Shown in pieces: positions 7,139 to 13,581 of a DNA stretch of 13,581 nucleotides. Below the pieces are notes generated by a model that was given only the letters and a program-made list of their open reading frames with translations, was not told the origin of the DNA and ran no database searches. The position numbers and the translations under genes were made by a program. This DNA is from Ignavibacteria bacterium UBA5771. GTDB lineage: Bacteria; Bacteroidota; Ignavibacteria; Kapaibacteriales; UBA2268. How positions within the stretch are numbered: the first letter of the stretch is position 1; each line of letters opens with the position of its first letter. The stretch spans positions 20,065 to 33,645 of the forward strand of contig DIEP01000066.1 in NCBI GenBank assembly GCA_002418685.1, read 5' to 3'.

Positions 7139-8215
7139 TCATTCTCCTTTCGTTTCAAAGTCGAAAGAATTTGAAAAATTGCTTTGCGTTCCATCGCCCA
7201 CTGCTTTCAATCGAACATAGTATTTTCTGTTTGGAGATAAATCTACAATCGCATAGCCATCCAAATCCCCAACGTCCAATTCATTATAAAGCTCTATCTT
7301 TTCCATAAATGCCTTATCGGTTGCCACATCCATTACGTATGTCACAGCTCCGCTCACCTTTGTCCATTTAATTTCGCAACTATTTGAAGTGATATTCTCA
7401 ATTGCCAGAATTTTTGGTGCGGGTAGCATTGTCGATTTGGAACGCGGATTATTTGATGCCTTGTCTGTATTATATGCACGATATTTCCCTTCGCCATTGT
7501 ATTCAAATACCTGGAAGAAATACTTGCCCGCTTGAAGATTTCCGACTGTAATCTTTGCATTTGCTTCATTTCCATCATACACTACTTGGCTCTCGCCTAT
7601 TTTTGCAACAGCATCGCCAAAAGTGGGTGATGCAGTATATATTTTCCCATTTTCGGGCTTATTTGGTTCGGCACCCTTCCGCATTATAACGATTCTGCCA
7701 ATTCCTGTCCCATTCACCCATTTTAAAGTGATGCTTTTATCTGTTGCTTCAATTATTGAAATCTGCGATGCTTGTCGCACAGGAATAGGAGCAAGGGTAT
7801 TGAATGCAATGATTTTGGAAAGCGAATAATCTTCTTTATTTTTTGTATATATATTTAAATAATAATCCGTTTGAGGATTTAAGCCCTTGATAATCAAGTT
7901 TGGACTTTTCGTTTTTATCGTATTGCATAAAAGCCATTGATTTCTCCCAAGTTTCTGAAGTTTACTTAGTTCAATTTCATCATTAGTAAGTTCATTTTGC
8001 GTTTTTATAGATACTGTCTTGGTTGAATCTAAATAAGTCATTAAAATAATTGCTGTGTTCTCATTCTTTTTCGTGATGCTAAATTTTGCAAAGTCGGCTC
8101 CCGCATCCATAATTCTAACTTCTGTTTGTTTATCTGCGGTTTGCTTATTCGTTTTTTGGCTATAAGCAGGCAATAATAATGCAAATAAGAAAATAATAAT
8201 AATTGCTCTTTTCAT
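7139..8215 (-). CDS. Secreted fibronectin type III-like protein
   Basis: 358 residues with a clear type I signal peptide (MKRAIIIIFLFALLLPAYSQ, likely cut near residue 18-20; no lipobox cysteine). The mature part divides into three beta-sandwich segments of FN3 type: about 31-142 (ending GLNPQTDYYLNIYTKN...FNT), 142-262 (ITLKWVNGTG, then NLQAGKYFFQVFEYNG) and 265-356 (CEIKWTKVSGAVTYVMDVA, then LSPNRKYYVRLKAVG). The W near the start and the L-x-x-x-x-x-Y-x-x-x-V core near the end of each segment are the FN3 signature. The middle segment is homologous to the last module of the neighbouring giant protein. It has no T9SS sorting domain, so it probably stays in the periplasm, or is a partner of the secreted neighbour; that is inference. 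No enzyme motif is seen. A terminator separates it from the gene upstream. Confidence 0.82.
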   Translation of the reverse strand: MKRAIIIIFLFALLLPAYSQKTNKQTADKQTEVRIMDAGADFAKFSITKKNENTAIILMTYLDSTKTVSIKTQNELTNDEIELSKLQKLGRNQWLLCNTIKTKSPNLIIKGLNPQTDYYLNIYTKNKEDYSLSKIIAFNTLAPIPVRQASQISIIEATDKSITLKWVNGTGIGRIVIMRKGAEPNKPENGKIYTASPTFGDAVAKIGESQVVYDGNEANAKITVGNLQAGKYFFQVFEYNGEGKYRAYNTDKASNNPRSKSTMLPAPKILAIENITSNSCEIKWTKVSGAVTYVMDVATDKAFMEKIELYNELDVGDLDGYAIVDLSPNRKYYVRLKAVGDGTQSNFSNSFDFETKGE

Positions 8216-8246
8216 AAAATTATCATCTTTGAAAGTTTATAAAATA

Positions 8247-8254
8247 CAAATTTA
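8247..8254 (-). promoter_or_regulatory. Candidate -7 promoter box of the FN3 gene
   Basis: The minus strand reads TAAATTTG, an exact match to TAnnTTTG, 31 bases before the ATG at 8215 and directly after the terminator of the gene upstream. No -33 TTG element is visible at the usual distance, where the terminator stem lies. Weak evidence given the AT content. Confidence 0.27.
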
Positions 8255-8255
8255 C

Positions 8256-8293
8256 AAAAAAAAGGACCCCCCGAATTGGAGAGCCCTTTTTTA
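8256..8293 (-). terminator. Intrinsic terminator of the giant Ig protein gene
   Basis: Read on the minus strand, AAAAAAGGGCTCTCC (8292-8278) pairs with GGGGGGTCCTTTTTT (8272-8258) in a 15-bp stem with three G-U pairs and a 5-base loop, followed by a T-run to 8256. On the plus strand the wobbles become A-C mismatches, so the hairpin is tuned to the minus-strand RNA. It begins about 20 bases after the stop at 8314, and should separate this transcript from the FN3 gene. Confidence 0.88.
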
Positions 8294-8313
8294 TTAATCA
8301 TTCTGCCAATAAA

Positions 8314-11300
8314 TTATGGCATATAAATGAATTTCTGCGATAGAGTTTCACCACCCGCTGACACTCTCAAGAAATATGTGCCCGCAGGTAATTGTCCTCT
8401 CTGCTCACTACCAAGATTGATGTTCATTGGATATTCACCAATACCCAAATCCTTGTTCATTACAAATACTGTCATTCCAAGTTCATTTTGGACTTCTATT
8501 GTAAATCGCAATTCTTCTTGTGTATTGATTGCAAAATTAAGAACATTTGATACGGGATTTGGAGCTATACCCGTAAGCAAGAACTTATCACCAAGAATCA
8601 AAGTGATTTCGTCGATTCCTTCCTTGAAAGAAGTCTTACGATATCTTGGATTACCTGTTGCGTTGTCAGTCTTGTAGTTTGCTGTGGTTCCCGTTCCATT
8701 ATATTCAAATACTTTGAATATGTAAGCTGTGTTCGCTGATAATCCATTAGCTGTCGCTGTATCTTGATCACCATTGCCAATTGCATAAGCACCACCAACA
8801 GAACTACCTAATCCATATACATTATTTGCAGTATATCCTATCCCATCAGTTGGTTTATCATTGACATCCAATATACTTGCTTGTTTAGCAATAATCAAAC
8901 GAGCTGTGCCATTTCCATTTGTCCATTTGAACTTAATCTGGTTCGAATTCCAAGAAACCCAAGTAATATTTGTTGCTTGAGTTGTTGGCTCGTCTGGTAA
9001 TACTGTCAATGTTGCAACATTCGATGCTACGCTAAAGCAAGCATTGCTCGAAAGCAATTTATACTGGTATCCGTTCATAGCAGTAGTTACATTTGTTAAA
9101 TTCAATGTTGAAGTTGTAGCATTGCTATAAACTACACCATTTGTTATATTGCTCCAAGTAAGACCGGCATCAGTTGATACCTGCCATTGCCAGATTGTAG
9201 CATTGTTTGCAGTTGCACTGAATAATGTGCTTGCACCTGATAAGACACTTGCATTCGCAGGATGTGCAGAGTAGCTGATTGCTCCTGGAATTGTTATTGC
9301 TAATGTTTGAGCAGTTCCGTTGCAGTCACCGTTATGTGGAGTTACAGTTAATGTTCCACTTGTTGCAGTGCTTGCAAAGTCAATAGTAATTGAGCTTCCC
9401 GATCCATTGATTGTTGCCCCTGCTCCGTCATATGACCATTCATAAGTTACACCTGTTACTTCTGTGACGGAATATGCTATCCCCGTTGAGCCTGCACATG
9501 CTGAATCATTGCCTGTGATTGAACTTGGCTGTGCAGGAGCTGTGTTCACTGTATTCGTAATTTCATTTGATGTCGCAGTCGTTTCTGCAACGCAACCGTT
9601 AGCAACTGTGATTTCGCAACGGACCTTATCATTATTTGCCAATGTTGTTGTTGTGTATGGATTTCCAGTTCCAACATTGCTTCCATTCACTTGCCACTGA
9701 TAACTTGCAGTTCCGCCACCAAGATCATTTCGGGTTGCTGTGAATGTTACACTTGTTCCTGAACAGAATGTATTGTCTGTCTCACTTGATACAATGCTTA
9801 CGCTTGGAGTTACTGCTGTGGTTACGGTTAATTTTGCTCCATTGGAAAAATCTTCTCCTGCATCATTGGATGCTTTCAATCTGAAGTATTGATTAGCATG
9901 GCTGGAAACATTGTTAACAGTTAATGCTATTGTTCCAACCCCTGAATAGTCTACACCTTCTGTTAAGTCAGTGTAGTTGAGATCATCCGTTGAAGATTGC
10001 CAAGTTAATGTAGGAGTGGGTGTCCCTGATACTGATGTTACTGAGAATACTACATTTGTAGCATTTGAACACACAGTAACATCCGACGGATTGCCCGTAA
10101 TGACGGGTGCCGTTTGTTCTGATACTGTCACTTCAAAGGCATTAGATGTTCCTGAGCAACCATTTGAAGTGTAAGTAACCGTCACGTTCTTTATTCCTGC
10201 GCTTGTCCATTGCACTGTGATTTGATCTGTCGTGCCGCCACTCGTGACTGTACCATCGGTACCAACTGACCAACTGTAGTCCGTCATTCCTGATTCGGTT
10301 GTCAATGTTAAGTTTGTATTAATATTGACTGTGCTATTTCCGGAAATTATAGGAGTGGGTATCGCATTGATTGTAAATACCCCATTTACAAACGTAAATG
10401 TGTAATTTGCTGATGTAAGGCCTCCAACCGCTGGTGTAATTGCGTATGTCCCTGCTGTTTCGCCTGTTGCTCTTGATAATAAAGGAGCCCCTGAAAGCAC
10501 ACTCGATGTTTCACCATTGACGAACCCTGTAATTGTGTATGTCAACGTTGGGTCTGGTGTTCCTTGGCATTTCGCTTTATTTTCTGCTGTGACTGTTAAT
10601 TCGACGGGGTTGATTTGCAATGTTACCAATGTTCTTGTTGCACTCTCGCATCCCGTTGATGAATTGCGTGCTGCTGCCCATGCTTGGTATGTTCCTGCAT
10701 TTGTAGCCGTTGGTGGTAATGATATTCCGCTTCCACCTGTTGCTGCAGCATACCATACAACTTGTTCACCAGTACTTGCTGTTGCACTTGCTGTATGTTC
10801 CGAACCATCATAAGGCACGTCCACATTAACTGCGGTAGGTGCTGCGGGCAACGGATGAACTGTTGCAGTTACGGGTGTTCTTGGAGAAACGCAACTTCCG
10901 TTTTGGGCTTCTGCATAATATGTCGTTGTTGCACTGATTGTTATATCAGTTACATCTGTTATTTCGGTTCCTTCTGTTAGTGCATCATACCATTTGATTT
11001 CTGCTCCTGCGCTTGGTGTTGCTGAAAATGTTACAATGCCTGGACCACATAAACTTGTCGGGCTTACCGATGCTGCTGTTACTGTTGGCACCGCATTCAC
11101 TGTCAATGTTGCAGGGTTCGATGTTGCATCAGGTCCGCAAGCACTATGAACTACTACGCGATAATGATATATTCCCGCTGCAATATTGCCCGATACGTTT
11201 AATGTTGATGTCGCTATTCCTGTATAAGTTGCATTTGCGGGTGTTCCATTAGCTACTTCTGCCCAACTACCCTCAGTGCCATTAACACTATATTGCCATG

Positions 11301-13581
11301 TGTAACTAATCGGTGGTTGTCCGCCCGCTGTTACTGAGAAGTCTTTATTTACATTCCCGCATACTGATGCATTTACGGGTTGACCATTGGTGACAATTGA
11401 TGTGTTTGGAAGGACAGTTAATTGTGCTGAGGTAGTTACTACTGTGTCACACTCGGTTGTGAATTTTAATCTATAGTAATTACCGTTTAAAGCTGAGGTT
11501 GGGCTTGTTATAGTCAAAGTTCCCGTAGTGACTCCACTATATACTCCACCATCTTCCAAGCCAGTCCAATTGCTGTTGTCGGTCGAAACCTGCCAATTCA
11601 TTGTTGCCACGCCAATACCTATAGCTGTAAATGTTGCTGTCCCACTTTCACAAGTTGAAGTATTATCAGGATTATCTGAAATCGCCACAGGCACAGTTGG
11701 TGAATCGCTCTTGGCTGAACCAGACATTAAAGCGTTGCCTGCACGATCGTAAAGTGATGCGTTGTCTGCTGCATCAACTGATACTACTTCGGAACCGTTT
11801 AACAATCCCGACCATACCAAATTCAATGTAACTTTTGTTTTTGTTCCAATTGTCGCTGTGCTTCCATAAGACCAGCTTTGCAACGTTCCATTTCCTCCTG
11901 TTTTGGATACATTGAAATCTGCTGTTGCAAGAGGAGTATCATTTATTGCTGATGTATAGACCAATTCGCTAAACAAAACATTACCTGTTGTGTATGTATG
12001 AGTTGGGTCGCAAGGTATATCAAAGCTTTCCACTGTCGGTACTGTATTATCAATTGTAAATGTTGCACTTGATACATCATTTTCCATTTGATTTGCGGCT
12101 CTATCTGTAAAATCTGCGGGCAATACTGTGATACCGATTGTTCCATCGCCTGTAATAGCATTTATTGCTAGTGTATATGATGAACCACTTCCCGAAAGTA
12201 CCATACCAGCTGTGTTATTAATTTCTGCTGATTTAATCATTGCAATATCATTAACATCTAAATTAATCACGGGTTCGCTGAATGTCAAGGTGAATTGCAC
12301 TGCGTCTGCATTTGTATAGAAGTCATCTAAATCGCCAACTGCTGGAGCAACGCGTGTAATTGTTAGCGTTGGTGCAGTCACGTCTTTATACACACTTACT
12401 GTTGCTGTTTTAACATTGCCTGCTAAGTCTGTATGGCTAACTGTGATTGTATGTGCTGCATTATCAGCAGCTGCTGTCCATCCATTCAATTCGCTAATTG
12501 GATGGCCACTTACAAAGTTTGTCAATGTTCCATTTGCAATCTTTGCTTGCGTTGTTGCTGAAGAATGATCATCACTTACGGCGTATTCCAATGTTTGTGA
12601 GCCATTAACATAAGCACCTTCTGAAGGTGCAGAAATTGTAATAGCTGGCGCTGTTTCGTCGCGTATGATTGTTGTTGCACTTACATCTCCCGTTGTGGAG
12701 CATTCACCCGGTGGAGTAATGATAGCTCGGAAACGAATAGTGTCACCTTCTGTGAATTCTGTATTTGCTGCGGTTAAATCAGCATCTGTTAATGCGATTG
12801 TAACAGTCTCTGCTGCTAAATCGCCTGCTGTAATTGTATGACTTCCGCTTGTTACAACGTTGACCCAATCTGTCCCAACACCATCACTGATCTGCACTTG
12901 GATTGTGCCACCAACTAATGCACCAACATTAGGAACGGGAACCACTACATCAATACCTGTATTACTAGAATTATAATATCCCGTTACAACTGGGACGCCC
13001 GTTGTGGTTGCTGCGCCTGTTGTAAAATCAGGTGCGTGATAATAAGCAACAATAATTCCGGTTTGTGTAGCATAAGTATATTCCTTCCCATCAATTTTTG
13101 CAATTGCAGATATAGTTACGGGAAATGATCCGTAGAAATTATTTCCCGAAAACTCAAGTGTCCCTGTAAGTGTCTGACCGCTAAATGCAGCAAGATTTTG
13201 AGGTAGAGTCGTTGTGCCTATAATTTCAGACAAAAGTATTGAGCTAGTCGCAGTTTCTATTGTTTTTGAAAAAGGTGGCAATGTCCCATATGTAAATTTT
13301 ATTGTTGTTCCTGTGGGAATAGGCAAACTCGGATCCGTAAATGTTATCTTTCCATCATTAAGTATGCTCTCATCCAAATTGCTAATAGTAGGATATGTTA
13401 TTGTCGCTGCTATTGTTGCAGAATTGCAACCAGGAGTCGGAGTTCCACTAAACGTTACAGGGGCAAATGTAACATTAAATGCTTCTGTCCCAAGAACAGT
13501 ATTGCAACCATCTGGTTCTGGCGTAATATAGGAAATTGCATAAAATGTAATAGGATATACTGCAAGAGTTTCTGCGGGAAT
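8314..13581 (-). CDS. Giant multi-Ig-domain T9SS cargo protein, 5'-partial
   Basis: The frame stays open from the stop at 8314 to the window edge, so at least 1755 residues are encoded and the N-terminus lies outside; a TTG at 13375-13377 is internal, not the start. Numbering from the edge, I see Ig-like segments at about 308-399 (starts DETAPAITI) and 400-513 (DVTAPTLTI, TFSEPVINLDVNDI; Big_12-like); disulfide-type Ig modules at 629-724 (C644/C711) and 725-829 (C741/C815); a CHU_C-associated Ig_7-like module at 830-908 (C845/C897, IKWYDA, TTTYYAEAQ); two MBG/YDG-type modules at 909-991 and 992-1071; PKD-like segments near 1072-1154 and 1344-1430; further Ig modules at 1155-1254, 1255-1343 and 1431-1527; an FN3-like module at 1528-1651; and a type A T9SS sorting domain at 1668-1755 (APNPVSN, LPAGTYFLRV, final KFIYMP). 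It is likely a surface stalk or adhesin secreted by T9SS. No catalytic domain is visible in this part; one could lie upstream. Base composition is less AT-rich than its neighbours. Confidence 0.9.
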   Translation of the reverse strand: MPAETLAVYPITFYAISYITPEPDGCNTVLGTEAFNVTFAPVTFSGTPTPGCNSATIAATITYPTISNLDESILNDGKITFTDPSLPIPTGTTIKFTYGTLPPFSKTIETATSSILLSEIIGTTTLPQNLAAFSGQTLTGTLEFSGNNFYGSFPVTISAIAKIDGKEYTYATQTGIIVAYYHAPDFTTGAATTTGVPVVTGYYNSSNTGIDVVVPVPNVGALVGGTIQVQISDGVGTDWVNVVTSGSHTITAGDLAAETVTIALTDADLTAANTEFTEGDTIRFRAIITPPGECSTTGDVSATTIIRDETAPAITISAPSEGAYVNGSQTLEYAVSDDHSSATTQAKIANGTLTNFVSGHPISELNGWTAAADNAAHTITVSHTDLAGNVKTATVSVYKDVTAPTLTITRVAPAVGDLDDFYTNADAVQFTLTFSEPVINLDVNDIAMIKSAEINNTAGMVLSGSGSSYTLAINAITGDGTIGITVLPADFTDRAANQMENDVSSATFTIDNTVPTVESFDIPCDPTHTYTTGNVLFSELVYTSAINDTPLATADFNVSKTGGNGTLQSWSYGSTATIGTKTKVTLNLVWSGLLNGSEVVSVDAADNASLYDRAGNALMSGSAKSDSPTVPVAISDNPDNTSTCESGTATFTAIGIGVATMNWQVSTDNSNWTGLEDGGVYSGVTTGTLTITSPTSALNGNYYRLKFTTECDTVVTTSAQLTVLPNTSIVTNGQPVNASVCGNVNKDFSVTAGGQPPISYTWQYSVNGTEGSWAEVANGTPANATYTGIATSTLNVSGNIAAGIYHYRVVVHSACGPDATSNPATLTVNAVPTVTAASVSPTSLCGPGIVTFSATPSAGAEIKWYDALTEGTEITDVTDITISATTTYYAEAQNGSCVSPRTPVTATVHPLPAAPTAVNVDVPYDGSEHTASATASTGEQVVWYAAATGGSGISLPPTATNAGTYQAWAAARNSSTGCESATRTLVTLQINPVELTVTAENKAKCQGTPDPTLTYTITGFVNGETSSVLSGAPLLSRATGETAGTYAITPAVGGLTSANYTFTFVNGVFTINAIPTPIISGNSTVNINTNLTLTTESGMTDYSWSVGTDGTVTSGGTTDQITVQWTSAGIKNVTVTYTSNGCSGTSNAFEVTVSEQTAPVITGNPSDVTVCSNATNVVFSVTSVSGTPTPTLTWQSSTDDLNYTDLTEGVDYSGVGTIALTVNNVSSHANQYFRLKASNDAGEDFSNGAKLTVTTAVTPSVSIVSSETDNTFCSGTSVTFTATRNDLGGGTASYQWQVNGSNVGTGNPYTTTTLANNDKVRCEITVANGCVAETTATSNEITNTVNTAPAQPSSITGNDSACAGSTGIAYSVTEVTGVTYEWSYDGAGATINGSGSSITIDFASTATSGTLTVTPHNGDCNGTAQTLAITIPGAISYSAHPANASVLSGASTLFSATANNATIWQWQVSTDAGLTWSNITNGVVYSNATTSTLNLTNVTTAMNGYQYKLLSSNACFSVASNVATLTVLPDEPTTQATNITWVSWNSNQIKFKWTNGNGTARLIIAKQASILDVNDKPTDGIGYTANNVYGLGSSVGGAYAIGNGDQDTATANGLSANTAYIFKVFEYNGTGTTANYKTDNATGNPRYRKTSFKEGIDEITLILGDKFLLTGIAPNPVSNVLNFAINTQEELRFTIEVQNELGMTVFVMNKDLGIGEYPMNINLGSEQRGQLPAGTYFLRVSAGGETLSQKFIYMP
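9001..11697 (-). repeat. Four diverged copies of one Ig-like module
   Basis: Within the giant gene, the segments at 11410-11697, 11095-11409, 9820-10119 and 9001-9291 encode related modules of about 95-105 residues. They share a WQ-x-S-T-D-like core strand, a YSG or YTG turn, a TLT/TLN strand, a Y-x-x-R/K-L/V strand and an ATLTV-type end (SAQLTV, NPATLTV, NGAKLTV, NVATLTV). The copies are interspersed with other module types rather than in strict tandem, and their DNA has diverged, so this reflects old domain duplication and shuffling, not a recent repeat expansion. Confidence 0.65.

Noticed and set aside
8327..13531. Numerous plus-strand ORFs opposite the giant Ig protein gene
   Set aside because: The biased codon use of the Thr/Val/Ala/Ser-rich repeats keeps antisense frames open; none has a start signal or family resemblance.
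8314..13581. Recent tandem DNA repeat expansion in the giant gene
   Set aside because: Homologous modules are diverged and interspersed with other types; no long identical DNA repeats were noticed by eye.

Overview
The window looks like part of a low-GC chromosome from the FCB superphylum (Bacteroidota, Ignavibacteria or Kapabacteria type). The evidence is two secreted proteins with C-terminal sorting domains of the type IX secretion system (T9SS), Ig-like, MBG and CHU_C-associated modules typical of that group, start codons mostly without a Shine-Dalgarno sequence, and a lysA of the type found there. The exact phylum cannot be settled from this sequence alone.

Layout. Positions 119-2182 (+) encode a bacterial OPT-family peptide transporter, followed by a strong hairpin that probably terminates transcription from both sides. 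After a short gene-free gap comes a run of minus-strand genes read from right to left. At the right edge is a giant multi-Ig-domain T9SS cargo protein (8314 to beyond 13581, N-terminus outside the window). Next, behind a clear terminator, is a secreted 358-residue fibronectin-III-like protein (7139-8215). An AT-rich stretch follows (about 6436-7138) with at most one doubtful small ORF. Then come an 852-residue secreted Asp-box (BNR-like) T9SS cargo protein (3877-6435) and diaminopimelate decarboxylase lysA (2507-3736), which converges on the transporter.

How the genes relate. The three minus-strand exported proteins (giant Ig protein, FN3 protein, Asp-box protein) form a small cell-surface or secretome cluster. 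The giant protein and its 358-residue neighbour share a recognisably homologous FN3-like module. The two largest are expected to cross the outer membrane through T9SS, whose machinery is not encoded here. lysA (last step of lysine synthesis) and the OPT transporter (peptide or metal-chelate uptake) are housekeeping genes with no evident functional tie to the surface proteins. Each gene appears to be its own transcription unit, judging by intergenic hairpins.

I see no RNA genes, CRISPR array, intact insertion sequence or phage genes, and nothing that qualifies as a clearly new system. The most worthwhile points are the open, truncated N-terminus of the giant protein, the shared FN3 module, the odd gene-poor stretch at 6436-7138 and a decayed REP-like hairpin near 2450-2479.
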